This document shows positions 35,441-44,332 of a stretch of 64,000 bases of DNA, piece after piece. The position numbers and the translations under genes are program-made. The DNA is from Solibacillus sp040274725. Lineage in GTDB: Bacteria > Bacillota > Bacilli > Bacillales_A > Planococcaceae. Positions within the stretch are counted from its first letter, which is position 1, and each line of letters opens with the position of its first letter. The stretch covers positions 1 to 64,000 of the forward strand of contig JBEMAQ010000009.1 of the NCBI GenBank assembly GCA_040274725.1. The letters run 5' to 3'. The notes beneath the pieces are model-generated. The model was not told the origin of the DNA and searched no databases. It was given only the letters and a program-made list of their open reading frames with translations.

Positions 35441-36268
35441 ATGTTCAAAAAAGTAAAGTACTTCATCGGCACGGCGGCGGTTGCGCTGTTAGCAGGTTGT
35501 GGGAGTGATGCGGGAACAGATGCAGGAGCAGGGGACCGCGCGCTGATTACGATTTCAGGCTCTACATCAGTCGGGCCATTAGCAGAGAAATTAGCATTGA
35601 AATATGAAGAAAACGCAAATGTAAAAATAGAAGTGAATCAAATCGGTTCATCTGCGGGGATTACGAACGCGATGAACGGCGTATCACAAATTGGGATGAG
35701 CTCACGTGATTTAAAGCAGGAAGAGATTGATTCCGGTATTGAGGAGTTAGTCATTGCCTATGACGGCATTGTCGTCGTGGCGCATCCGTCAAACTCGGTA
35801 AAGGATTTAACAATGGAGCAGGTGAAAGGGATTTTCACAGGTGACATTACAAACTGGAAAGATGTCGGCGGCGAGGATTTAGAAATCGTTGTCGTGTCAC
35901 GCGAGGACGGCTCAGGCTCCCGTGATGCGTTCCAAGAAATTGTTGGGTATGAATCAGGGCAATTAATTCGCAATGCGATTGTGGCGAGTGGGAACGGCAA
36001 TATCAAAACGACCGTCGCAACAAATAAGCACGCAGTCGGCTTTATTTCGTTTGAATATATTGATGAGTCAGTTTCGGCCACATCGATTAATGGTGTTGCG
36101 CCACTTGCAGAAAACGTATTAGATGGGTATTACGAATTATCACGACCATTTTTATTCGTCCATCAGCCAGACTTACCAGAAGCAGCGGTTGAATTTACGG
36201 ACTTTATTTTAAGTGCGGACGGACAAGAAATTGTGGAATCTGTAGGTGCGATTCCGTTAACGAAATAG
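35441..36268 (+). CDS. pstS: Phosphate ABC transporter substrate-binding lipoprotein
   Basis: 275 aa with lipobox ALLAGC. The phosphate-binding fold starts at ISGSTSVGPLAEKLA, a hallmark of PstS. Binding residues lie in the STSVG, SSAGITNA, MSSRDLK and SREDGSGSRDAF segments. SD ATGGAGGA. First gene of pstS-C-A-B-phoU under a Pho box, so expected to rise in phosphate starvation. Confidence 0.96.
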   Translation: MFKKVKYFIGTAAVALLAGCGSDAGTDAGAGDRALITISGSTSVGPLAEKLALKYEENANVKIEVNQIGSSAGITNAMNGVSQIGMSSRDLKQEEIDSGIEELVIAYDGIVVVAHPSNSVKDLTMEQVKGIFTGDITNWKDVGGEDLEIVVVSREDGSGSRDAFQEIVGYESGQLIRNAIVASGNGNIKTTVATNKHAVGFISFEYIDESVSATSINGVAPLAENVLDGYYELSRPFLFVHQPDLPEAAVEFTDFILSADGQEIVESVGAIPLTK

Positions 36269-36287
36269 AAGCTTGGAGGAATACGTT

Positions 36288-37202
36288 GTGACAACACAAA
36301 AAATGAATGAGCTAGAGCAGCAAATTAGTAAGGGCAATGCGCGGAAATACTTTTTAGAGCGTGTGTCGTCAAAGGTTTTCTTAGCGTGTGCGCTGCTATC
36401 GGTTGTCAGCTTACTATTAATCGTAGGATTTGTATTTATAAAAGGGGCCAACCCATTTATTACAGGTGAATATAGCTTTATCGATTTTATTTTCGGTAGG
36501 GATTGGGTGCCGTCTGAAGGGAAATTTGGCATTTTCCCGATGATTGTGGCGTCGATTTATGCAACGCTCGGAGCACTCGTCATTGGTGTACCGGTTGGTT
36601 TATTTACCGCGATTTTCTTAGCAGAAATTGCACCGAAGTGCGTGGCAAAAATTGTTTCACCAGCGATTCAACTGTTAGCAGGGATTCCATCGGTGCTTTA
36701 CGGGGTATTCGGTTTAGCAATTATCGTGCCGTTTTTACAAAATAACTTAGGGCTAGCACGTGGACAAAGTTTAATCGCCGTCATTTTAGTGCTGGCGATT
36801 ATGATGCTACCAACGATCGTTACAGTAGCCGAAACAGCAATCCGCGCGGTGCCAAAAACGTATCGTGAGGGCTCACTAGCGCTTGGCGTATCACAAATCG
36901 GCACAATCTTTAAAGTCGTGGTGCCAGCTGCAAAATCAGGCATTATGACAGCGGTTGTACTAGGACTTGGCCGCGCTTTAGGTGAGACGATGGCCGTTAT
37001 TTTAGTAGCAGGGAACTCCCTGATTATCCCGACAAGCTTAACAGATAGTGTACGTCCACTAACGACGAACATCGCACTCGAAATGGGCTATGCGGCAGGG
37101 ACGCACCAAGAAATGCTCTTTGCGACAGGGATTGTATTATTCTCATTCATTTTAATTTTAAACTTTGTATTAGCACGCATTACAGCGAAGGGAGTGCAGT
37201 AA
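36288..37202 (+). CDS. pstC: Phosphate ABC transporter permease PstC
   Basis: A membrane permease with six helices after an N-terminal cytoplasmic segment. Motifs include QLLAGIPSVLYGVFGL and the EAA-type loop YREGSLALGVSQIGTIFKVVVPAA. The frame opens at TTG 36273, which is inside the SD TTGGAGGAA; GTG 36288 is the sensible start. Confidence 0.95.
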   Translation: MTTQKMNELEQQISKGNARKYFLERVSSKVFLACALLSVVSLLLIVGFVFIKGANPFITGEYSFIDFIFGRDWVPSEGKFGIFPMIVASIYATLGALVIGVPVGLFTAIFLAEIAPKCVAKIVSPAIQLLAGIPSVLYGVFGLAIIVPFLQNNLGLARGQSLIAVILVLAIMMLPTIVTVAETAIRAVPKTYREGSLALGVSQIGTIFKVVVPAAKSGIMTAVVLGLGRALGETMAVILVAGNSLIIPTSLTDSVRPLTTNIALEMGYAAGTHQEMLFATGIVLFSFILILNFVLARITAKGVQ

Positions 37203-37203
37203 C

Positions 37204-38028
37204 ATGAGACAAACAAAAGATAGTATACTGCGCGGACTTCTTTGGGCATCTGCTTTTGTGTCAGTAGCCGTACTCGTTGTCATTGTTGGCTACATTTTCT
37301 ATAAGGGCTTTAGTTACATTAGCTTTGATTTTATTTTCGGTGACTATTCACCATCAGAAGGTGGCGGGATTTTCCCAATGATTGTCACAACAATTTTAAC
37401 GATTGTTATTTCACTAGTCATTGCGACACCGATCGGAATTTTAGCTGCGGTGTATTTGCATGAATACGCAAAGCAGGGGCGTTTAGTAAAGATTATTCGC
37501 TATGCAACAGAAAGTTTAACGGGGATTCCATCAATTATTTACGGTTTATTTGGTGCAGTGTTCTTCGTCGCCATGCTGAAGCTTGGGATGTCGATTATCT
37601 CTGCGTCTCTTACATTAACAATTATCGTTTTACCGGTTATTATTCGTACGACAGAAGAAGCACTGAAAACGGTGCCAGCGTCTTACCGCGAGGGGTCACT
37701 TGCACTCGGGACAACGAAATTACAAACGTTATATAAAGTCATTTTACCGAGCGCGATGCCGGGGATTTTATCAGGAATTATTTTATCAATTGGTCGTATT
37801 GTCGGTGAATCAGCGGCGATTTTCTTAACAGCCGGTACAGTAGCGGCAATGCCGTCCAGCATTTTCTCATCCGCACGTACATTAACGGTACACTCGTATT
37901 TAGTGACACAGGAGGTCGGTGATATCGGGCTTGCGGCGGCAATCGGGATTGTATTAATCATCATTATTTTGGTGCTGAATGTATCCGCAACGTTTATTTC
38001 GAAAAAGTTTAATAAAGCAGATTATTAA
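37204..38028 (+). CDS. pstA: Phosphate ABC transporter permease PstA
   Basis: 274 aa, six helices. ATESLTGIPSIIYGLFGAVF and the coupling loop YREGSLALGTTKLQTLYKV identify PstA. It starts one base after the pstC stop, so tightly coupled, and forms the channel with PstC. Confidence 0.95.
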   Translation: MRQTKDSILRGLLWASAFVSVAVLVVIVGYIFYKGFSYISFDFIFGDYSPSEGGGIFPMIVTTILTIVISLVIATPIGILAAVYLHEYAKQGRLVKIIRYATESLTGIPSIIYGLFGAVFFVAMLKLGMSIISASLTLTIIVLPVIIRTTEEALKTVPASYREGSLALGTTKLQTLYKVILPSAMPGILSGIILSIGRIVGESAAIFLTAGTVAAMPSSIFSSARTLTVHSYLVTQEVGDIGLAAAIGIVLIIIILVLNVSATFISKKFNKADY

Positions 38029-38044
38029 AAAAGGAGTCATAACG

Positions 38045-38857
38045 ATGACAATGATGGTATCAGAAGCAGTGATGTTTAACCGGGTGACAACAGCCACTGA
38101 AAATTTAGCAACGAAAATTAATGTGAGTGATTTGAATTTATATTACGGCGAAAAGCAGGCATTATTTAATGTCAATTTAGATATTAAGGAAAAGGAAGTA
38201 ACAGCGTTAATCGGACCTTCTGGCTGTGGTAAATCGACATTCCTTCGCACATTGAACCGTATGAATGACCTAATCGACGGCGTGCGTGTGATTGGCAATA
38301 TTCATATTGACGGCGAGAACGTGTATGAGTCAAACGACGTGATTAAACTACGTACAAAAGTTGGGATGGTATTCCAAAAGTCAAATCTATTTCCGATGAG
38401 TATTTATGATAATGTGGCGTACGGTCCACGCATGCAAGGCATTAAAAATAAAAAGACGTTAGACGGTATTGTCGAGGAGTCACTGCGCGGTGCGGCAATT
38501 TGGGATGAAGTGAAGGATCGTTTAAAATCATCGGCACTTGGTCTTTCTGGTGGTCAGCAGCAGCGTATTTGTATCGCACGTGCGATTGCGATGAAGCCAG
38601 ACGTGATTTTAATGGATGAGCCAACGAGTGCGCTTGACCCAATTTCGACATTGAAGGTAGAAGAGTTAATTACACAAATGAAAAAGGATTATACGATTGT
38701 GATTGTGACGCACAATATGCAACAAGCGGCGCGTATTAGCGATAAAACTGCGTTCTTCTTAAACGGTGAGGTTGTGGAATATGATGAGACGAATGTCATT
38801 TTCTCTACACCGAAAGACGGACGAACAGAGGATTATGTAACAGGACGATTTGGATAA
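38045..38857 (+). CDS. pstB: Phosphate ABC transporter ATP-binding protein PstB
   Basis: Walker A GPSGCGKST, Q-loop VFQKSNLFPMSIYDNVAYG, signature LSGGQQQR and Walker B ILMDEPTSALDP, all in order. 270 aa from ATG 38045, which has AAAAGGAG; an upstream frame overlaps pstA and is not needed. Confidence 0.97.
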   Translation: MTMMVSEAVMFNRVTTATENLATKINVSDLNLYYGEKQALFNVNLDIKEKEVTALIGPSGCGKSTFLRTLNRMNDLIDGVRVIGNIHIDGENVYESNDVIKLRTKVGMVFQKSNLFPMSIYDNVAYGPRMQGIKNKKTLDGIVEESLRGAAIWDEVKDRLKSSALGLSGGQQQRICIARAIAMKPDVILMDEPTSALDPISTLKVEELITQMKKDYTIVIVTHNMQQAARISDKTAFFLNGEVVEYDETNVIFSTPKDGRTEDYVTGRFG

Positions 38858-38870
38858 GGGGGATTTTTTT

Positions 38871-39524
38871 ATGATTCGCGAGAACTTTGAGAAAAACATG
38901 CTGGAGTTGCAAAATAAAATGGGCGAAATGGTGGAGGCGACGGTAGAGGCGATGGAAAAAGCCTTTAGGGCGCTTGAGGAGCAAGATATGGCGCTTGCAC
39001 TGGTCGTCATTGAAGAAGATTCGTATATTGATACGCTTGAAAATGAAATCAATCAAATGGCGGTTTGGCTCATGGCAAAGGAGCAGCCGGTTGCCCGTGA
39101 TTTACGCCGGATTATTAGCATGATTAAAATGTCCTCAGATATCGAGCGTATTGCCGATTTTGCGGTCAATACGGCGAAATCGACCATTCGCATTGGGAAA
39201 ACAGATTCTCTACTAGCAAATACGTCGCTGCTTGAAATGAAGGCCATTTCAATGGATATGTTAAAAAATGCACTGCAATCATTCATTAAAGAAGACATCG
39301 CACTTGCCAAGGCAGTCGGCGAGCTAGACGATCAGGTGGATGACAAAAATCATCAAAACTATGTATGGCTGACGAATTATTTAAAGGAAAATCCAGTGGC
39401 GACAGAGGAAGTCGTGCAGCTGTTATTTATTAACCGTTATGTGGAGCGTGCGGCGGATCATATTACAAATATGGCGGAGTCAACAGCGTATTTTATTAAA
39501 GGTCAGCTATTTGATTTAAACTAA
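38871..39524 (+). CDS. phoU: Phosphate signalling protein PhoU
   Basis: 217 aa, all helical, with the two PhoU repeats (residues ~10-95 and ~115-205). Motifs LENEINQMAVWLMAKEQPVARDLRRI and FINRYVERAADHITNMAES carry the metal-binding acidic residues. PhoU couples the Pst transporter to the Pho two-component system. ATG 38871 is behind AAGGGGG. Confidence 0.95.
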   Translation: MIRENFEKNMLELQNKMGEMVEATVEAMEKAFRALEEQDMALALVVIEEDSYIDTLENEINQMAVWLMAKEQPVARDLRRIISMIKMSSDIERIADFAVNTAKSTIRIGKTDSLLANTSLLEMKAISMDMLKNALQSFIKEDIALAKAVGELDDQVDDKNHQNYVWLTNYLKENPVATEEVVQLLFINRYVERAADHITNMAESTAYFIKGQLFDLN

Positions 39525-39545
39525 ATGTGGCGAGGACTCATGATG

Positions 39546-40253
39546 ATGAAAAAAATATTAGTCGTGGAAGATGAGCAAAATTTAGCGAGTCTGCTGCAAA
39601 TGATGCTTCTGCGGGACGGGTATGAGGTACATTGTGTAGCGAATGGCCTAGAGGTATTAGTAGCAGTGGAAAATTTTCAGCCAGATGCGATCTTATTGGA
39701 TTGGATGCTGCCAGGGATAGAGGGCATCGAGCTTTGTCGTCAGTTGCGTTTTAATTATGATTTTCCTATTCTGATGATGAGTGCACGCACCGATGAGCTA
39801 GATGCGGTGTTAGCGCTTGAAATGGGCGCGACGGATTATATGCGTAAGCCGTTTGGGCTGCGTGAACTTTTAACACGTTTGCGCATCCATTTACGCCGTT
39901 ACGAAAAGGAAATGAAGCAGCAGGAGCGTATGTCGGAGTTGTTGATGGGGCCATTTAAGGTTGATTTTGTAACGTTAAAGGTATACAAGGAAAATATTGA
40001 AATTTCATTAACGCAGCGGGAATATAAGCTACTTGTCCATTTGTTAGAGCGACCGGGCGAGGTAAAGTCACGTGAGGAAATTATTGAGGTGCTTAATTTT
40101 CCGAGTGGCGATATTCGTACAGTGGATGTGCATATTCGTCGTTTGCGCGAAAAAATAGAGGACAAGCCGAGTGCGCCGCGCTGGATTAAAACGAAAAGCG
40201 GAATCGGTTATTATTTTAATCAGTATACGTACGAGGTTTCGTACAATTCTTAG
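39546..40253 (+). CDS. OmpR/PhoB-family response regulator
   Basis: Receiver domain ~1-115 (KILVVEDEQNLA, phospho-acceptor Asp in ILLDWMLPG, Lys in YMRKPFG) and a winged-helix DNA-binding domain ~135-230 (LTQREYKLLVHLL ... VDVHIRRLREKIE). Its place 21 bases after phoU suggests a PhoP-like role, but no histidine kinase gene accompanies it. Three ATGs in a row (39540, 39543, 39546) are possible; the last has the best spacing to GAGGA. Confidence 0.9.
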   Translation: MKKILVVEDEQNLASLLQMMLLRDGYEVHCVANGLEVLVAVENFQPDAILLDWMLPGIEGIELCRQLRFNYDFPILMMSARTDELDAVLALEMGATDYMRKPFGLRELLTRLRIHLRRYEKEMKQQERMSELLMGPFKVDFVTLKVYKENIEISLTQREYKLLVHLLERPGEVKSREEIIEVLNFPSGDIRTVDVHIRRLREKIEDKPSAPRWIKTKSGIGYYFNQYTYEVSYNS

Positions 40254-40596
40254 GACATGGCAAAGGCTCATGTCTTTTTTGTTTCCACAAAGTATAGCTC
40301 TGCTTAAAAATACCATAAATAAATAATCCAATTGCTTGAATAAGTAAAACAAATAATATAAATGTACCACTCATGCCAATCTCTACACGGGTGCTCTCAG
40401 TGACTATTAAATCAACGAGGCGCAATCCAATCGGGATATAGAAAACAAAAATAACAAGCGGTGTTAAAAGGATAATACCAATCGCAGAAGCCCAGTGCGG
40501 CACATTTTTCCGGGTATATAGTAAATGAGCAATATAGTGAAAGAGACCAAGAAAAGTAATTAAAAATAGAACTAAAAATCCATCCATTGTGGCCAT
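40216..40596 (-). CDS. Hypothetical membrane protein
   Basis: About 126 aa with three hydrophobic segments (FLVLFLITFLGLFHYIA, IGIILLTPLVIFVFYI, GTFILFVLLIQAIGLFIYGI) and a basic tail with CPKNC. No family recognised. The 3' end overlaps the response-regulator gene by 38 bases and runs through its terminator, so the true C-terminus is uncertain. ATG 40596 has an AAGGA. Confidence 0.6.
   Translation of the reverse strand: MATMDGFLVLFLITFLGLFHYIAHLLYTRKNVPHWASAIGIILLTPLVIFVFYIPIGLRLVDLIVTESTRVEIGMSGTFILFVLLIQAIGLFIYGIFKQSYTLWKQKRHEPLPCPKNCTKPRTYTD
40252..40280 (+). terminator. Terminator of the pst-phoU-regulator operon
   Basis: GACATG-GCAAAGGCT-CATGTC followed by TTTTTTG. It lies inside the 3' end of the convergent minus-strand gene. 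Confidence 0.7.
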
Positions 40597-40713
40597 GAAC
40601 ATTCCTTATGCTATCTATTCGATAAATAACAAAATTCCCCTGTAAAAATATTTTGCAAAAGTGATTCCAATTACGCGCTCGTTCGTATATACAAGTAGAG
40701 AGGGGGATGCGAT

Positions 40714-41187
40714 TTGCAAGCAATTTTTGATGCGCATTACGATGCGGTTTATAAATACATACGTTATTTAACGAATGACCCACAATTAACACATGATTTT
40801 GTACAAGAAACGTTTTACCGCTTTTTCCAAAAAAATTATGCATCACATGAACGCATGTACTTGCTGAAAATCGCACGCAATTTAGTGGCGGACCATTGCA
40901 GGCGACAAAAAATTATTTCATTTTTTCAAATGACAGACGAGCCACCTGCGACGGTGAGATTGCCAGAGGAAGTTGTATTGCAAAATGCTGAGCTTGAAAG
41001 GCTTTATGATGCGCTTCAGCAAATTAAATGGCAATATCGCGAGGTAATTGTGCTGCGTTATATTGAGGAATATTCGGTGCAGGAGACCGCCGCTATTTTA
41101 AATTGTAATGAGACAAAAGTAAAAAATCGTACGGCGCGCGGTTTAAAGGCATTATGGGCATTGTTAGGAGGGGATGCGGATGAATGA
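40714..41187 (+). CDS. ECF RNA polymerase sigma factor
   Basis: 157 aa. Region 2 (DAHYDAVYKYIRYLTNDPQLTHDFVQETFYRFF, seen in two parts at residues 4-36) and region 4 (YREVIVLRYIEEYSVQETAAIL) are present; there is no region 1 or 3. The start is TTG 40714 behind AGAGGGGGAT, as no ATG precedes region 2. It overlaps the next gene, its likely regulator. Target promoters cannot be deduced. Confidence 0.88.
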   Translation: MQAIFDAHYDAVYKYIRYLTNDPQLTHDFVQETFYRFFQKNYASHERMYLLKIARNLVADHCRRQKIISFFQMTDEPPATVRLPEEVVLQNAELERLYDALQQIKWQYREVIVLRYIEEYSVQETAAILNCNETKVKNRTARGLKALWALLGGDADE

Positions 41188-42052
41188 CTTGAAACAGTTA
41201 AAGGATATTCACATTGATGGTGCAAAAAAGCAACGTGACTTTGATAAAGTGAGTGCGCGGCTACAAAAGTCTACAGTGCCGTGGCAAGTACCAATTGTGC
41301 TACTCGGTGTTGTGATGATCGGCTTTTTTCTCCTTCTTACTTGGAATGAACAGCCGCAAACAACTGCAGATAAAGTGCCTGAGCTAACGGCTGTTTACAG
41401 CGTGTACGGTGAGGGCAATCCGTATTCGATTTGGCAAATATGGGTGACGCGTAGTACAGATGTGGCGGTACTGAAGGAATATGCAGCAGTGTTAAATGAG
41501 GCAAAGCGTGTAGAGGCGTTTGATGATACGCTAGAAGTAAGCGAGACGTATCGTTTCGTTTACAGTGACGGGACATACGTGAAATATGAAGCGTATTATG
41601 ACAATAATGAAAATTATTTTTATGACGTGAACAATGCGCTTTCTTATGAAATAACAAATAAAACCCACTATTACATGATTGCTATGATGGACGACTACAG
41701 CGACGCGAAACAGTATGTGCGCGTGTTAATCATAGCGTTTATTATTTATTTAATTGCGAGCTATTTCGTCGGCCGAAAAATGCGCGATGAGGACGATAAA
41801 AAGAAAAGCCTGCCACAGCATTCTACCCATTGGCAAACGGTTGTGACTGCAAGTGCCATTGTACTTATTACAATTCTTGCGTTTACGGTGCCAAACTTGC
41901 ATTATTTTATTGCAATCCTGATTTTTTGTGTTGCGACGATTGTTAATATTTTACTCGAACGTAGATTTGGCAAAAACGGTTGGCGTATGCTGAATATTGT
42001 TGTGAATAATTGCTGGTCTGTGCTGATTTTGATGAATCTATTTTTAATATAA
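41180..42052 (+). CDS. Membrane partner of the ECF sigma factor (putative anti-sigma)
   Basis: 290 aa. A ~40-residue cytoplasmic N-terminus (MNDLKQLKDIHIDGAKKQRDF...), TM1 at ~38-57, an extracellular domain (~60-165) rich in Tyr and Asp, and three more C-terminal helices. There is no zinc-finger anti-sigma motif (HxxxCxxC). Assigned by its 8-base overlap with the sigma gene and its topology. ATG 41180 is preferred to ATG 41174, which abuts GGAGGGG. Confidence 0.68.
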   Translation: MNDLKQLKDIHIDGAKKQRDFDKVSARLQKSTVPWQVPIVLLGVVMIGFFLLLTWNEQPQTTADKVPELTAVYSVYGEGNPYSIWQIWVTRSTDVAVLKEYAAVLNEAKRVEAFDDTLEVSETYRFVYSDGTYVKYEAYYDNNENYFYDVNNALSYEITNKTHYYMIAMMDDYSDAKQYVRVLIIAFIIYLIASYFVGRKMRDEDDKKKSLPQHSTHWQTVVTASAIVLITILAFTVPNLHYFIAILIFCVATIVNILLERRFGKNGWRMLNIVVNNCWSVLILMNLFLI

Positions 42053-42115
42053 AATGGAGAGTTGAATTAGTCATCATGTAAGTTTTCTTACATTTTAAAG
42101 AAAGAGAAGCTATAT

Positions 42116-42438
42116 ATTGTGACGGATGCTATGTCTCTGGTTGGAAGCAATCTAACTAAATTTAGGCTAGGGGGAGATTTAATCCAGTGCAAAGATGGGA
42201 AATGTGTGCATTCAACAGGAAAATTGGCAGGCTCTAGCTTAAACAGGGGAGAAGCTATGAATTTGCGATTCCACTTGATGAAGCGCTGCGCATGGCATCT
42301 ACATATCCTGCAAAAGCGATTAACATGGGCCATACATTAGGGAAAATAAAGGAAGGTTATCTGGCGAATTTGACTATTTTTAATGATTCATATGAAGTTG
42401 AAGCGGTCGTTATAAATGGGGAATATAGCAAGTGCTAA
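42116..42438 (+). pseudogene. nagA: N-acetylglucosamine-6-phosphate deacetylase relic
   Basis: LVTDAMSLVGSNLTKF, LGGDLIQCKDGKCVHSTGKL, AGSSL is the C-terminal third of NagA. A frameshift near 42258 moves to YEFAIPLDEALRMASTYPAK, AINMGHTLGKIKEGYLANL, ending VVINGEYSKC. The N-terminal two thirds are missing and no promoter or start is present. It indicates loss of amino-sugar use. Confidence 0.8.
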
Positions 42439-42477
42439 AGGGCAATTTAATCTTTTAATGGAAAAGTGAAGACATGT

Positions 42478-42519
42478 GAAGGCTGTGCGAAAAGTAAAAA
42501 CTTCGGCACAGCCTTTCTT
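42478..42519. terminator. Bidirectional terminator
   Basis: AAGGCTGTGCgGAA ... TTCgGCACAGCCTT with flanking T runs. It ends the leftward ABC exporter genes. Confidence 0.78.
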
Positions 42520-42532
42520 GTTGTGAATAGTA

Positions 42533-44332
42533 TTATTTATTCATCATCCGAGCAAACACACCATCAGAGGCTAATAGCTCTGTACGCGCCCCTTGCTCAA
42601 TAATTTGCCCCTCATTCAACACAATCACATAATCGACTTTCCGAATCGTATTCAAGCGATGCGCAATAATAAAGCTTGTACGCCCTTGCATCAATTTTTC
42701 AAGCGCGGCCTGAATATGCAGCTCCGTGACTGTATCAATACTACTCGTCGCTTCGTCTAATAGTAAAATTTTCGGATTGGCGACAAAGGCACGCGCAATG
42801 GATAATAGCTGCTTTTGCCCCTGCGAGATTTGACTGCCATCCGCTGATAGCACGGTGTCATATTGTGCAGGTAACTTCATAATAAAATCATGCGCATTTG
42901 CTTTTTTGGCGGCTTCTACGATTTCTTCATCTGTTGCATCTAGCTTACCGTAGCGGATATTGTTTTTAATCGACATATCAAATAAAAACGGGTCTTGCAG
43001 GACAAACGCCATTTGCCCGCGTAGTGAAGCTTTTGAGATGTCTTCAATCGCCACGTCATCAAAAAGAATGGAACCGTCATTTTTTGCGTAAAGCCCAGTT
43101 AACAGCTGCATAATCGTCGTTTTACCAGCCCCTGTCTGCCCAATAAGAGCGACGGATTGTCCGGCTTGAATATGGAATGAAACGTTTGACAGTGTTTGTT
43201 TTTCAGCGGCCACGTCATATTTAAATGACACATCAGAAAAAGTGACACGACCTGTTAGTTGCACATCCTTGCCTACAATATTGTCCTCTTTTTCATCTAA
43301 AATTAAAAACACGCGCTCGGCCCCAGCAATCGCTGACAGCACGGTATTAAATTGATTGGCGAGGTCATTGAGTGGGCGTGTAAATTGACGTGCATATTCC
43401 GTGAAAATAACAATCGCGCCAATGGAAATTTGTCCGTTATATGCGAAAATCCCACCAACAAGCGCGACAATGGCAAAGCTTAAGTTATTCATTGCGTTCA
43501 TCACTTTCGGGATAAAGCCTGAATACACAAGTGACCAATAGCCAACTGTGCGAATGCGCTCATTTTTTTCATCGAATTGGCGCAGCATTTCAGCCTCCTG
43601 TGAGAAGGACTTCACGATTTGTTGTCCCGTAATGGATTCCTCAATGAGTCCGTTCATGTCTCCAAGTGCGGCTTGCTGCTGTTTGAACAGTAGGCTTGTG
43701 CGTTTTGTAATCCAGCGCAAGCCGTAAAACATAAGCGGGACAATGATGAGTGTAATAACCGTTAATAACGGGCTTAAATACAGCATAACCGCCATCGTCC
43801 CGATCAGCGTCAGCACACTCGATACGACTTGAATAAACGCACTATTTAACGTCGTACTAATCGTATCGATATCGTTCGTCGCGCGGCTCATCAATTCACC
43901 GTGCTTGCGCTTATCAAAGAAGCGGAGCGGTAATTTAAAGAAATGTGCGTGCAGACTTGTGCGAATGCGCAGTACCGTTTGCTGGGCGATGCTAACCATC
44001 CAGTAGTTTTGCAAGTAACTCGCTACCGAATAGACAGCATAAATCGCAGCGAGTGTGTAAAGCCACATGTTTAGCCCGTCAAATGAGCGTTCCGCGATAA
44101 ATTGATCAAGCAAATAGCCAATCATGACCGGACCTACAAGCGCGAGTAGGGAACTTATAACAACGAGCAGTAGCACCACAAGTAGTAGCAACTTTTGCTC
44201 GGCAACAAAGTCCAAAATGCGTTTAATTGTAGAGGGCCAGTTTTGCGCGCGTGCACCTTTTTTCTTTTTGCCGCTCGCATGCTTTATATCTTCCTTTATA
44301 ATGAGTACATCATAGCCAAAACGCTTCATCAT
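42533..44332 (-). CDS. ABC exporter half, permease-ATPase (YfiC/BmrD-like)
   Basis: 599 aa: an N-terminal extension, a six-helix exporter domain (~40-340) and a nucleotide-binding domain with Walker A GQTGAGKTT, signature ISQGQKQLL and Walker B ILLLDEATSSID. It pairs with the next gene, overlapping it by four bases (ATGA). The Ser-Gln signature (SQG rather than SGG) suggests an asymmetric heterodimer like BmrC/BmrD or YfiB/YfiC. Substrates of such pairs are drugs or lipids; unknown here. Confidence 0.9.
   Translation of the reverse strand: MMKRFGYDVLIIKEDIKHASGKKKKGARAQNWPSTIKRILDFVAEQKLLLLVVLLLVVISSLLALVGPVMIGYLLDQFIAERSFDGLNMWLYTLAAIYAVYSVASYLQNYWMVSIAQQTVLRIRTSLHAHFFKLPLRFFDKRKHGELMSRATNDIDTISTTLNSAFIQVVSSVLTLIGTMAVMLYLSPLLTVITLIIVPLMFYGLRWITKRTSLLFKQQQAALGDMNGLIEESITGQQIVKSFSQEAEMLRQFDEKNERIRTVGYWSLVYSGFIPKVMNAMNNLSFAIVALVGGIFAYNGQISIGAIVIFTEYARQFTRPLNDLANQFNTVLSAIAGAERVFLILDEKEDNIVGKDVQLTGRVTFSDVSFKYDVAAEKQTLSNVSFHIQAGQSVALIGQTGAGKTTIMQLLTGLYAKNDGSILFDDVAIEDISKASLRGQMAFVLQDPFLFDMSIKNNIRYGKLDATDEEIVEAAKKANAHDFIMKLPAQYDTVLSADGSQISQGQKQLLSIARAFVANPKILLLDEATSSIDTVTELHIQAALEKLMQGRTSFIIAHRLNTIRKVDYVIVLNEGQIIEQGARTELLASDGVFARMMNK

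Noticed and set aside
36698..37072. 124-aa minus-strand ORF opposite pstC
   Set aside because: Complementary-strand shadow of a well supported permease; no SD or recognisable motif.
40680..40713. Autoregulatory ECF-type promoter before the sigma factor gene
   Set aside because: No clear AAC/CGTC-type -35/-10 pair at 16-17 bp spacing could be identified.
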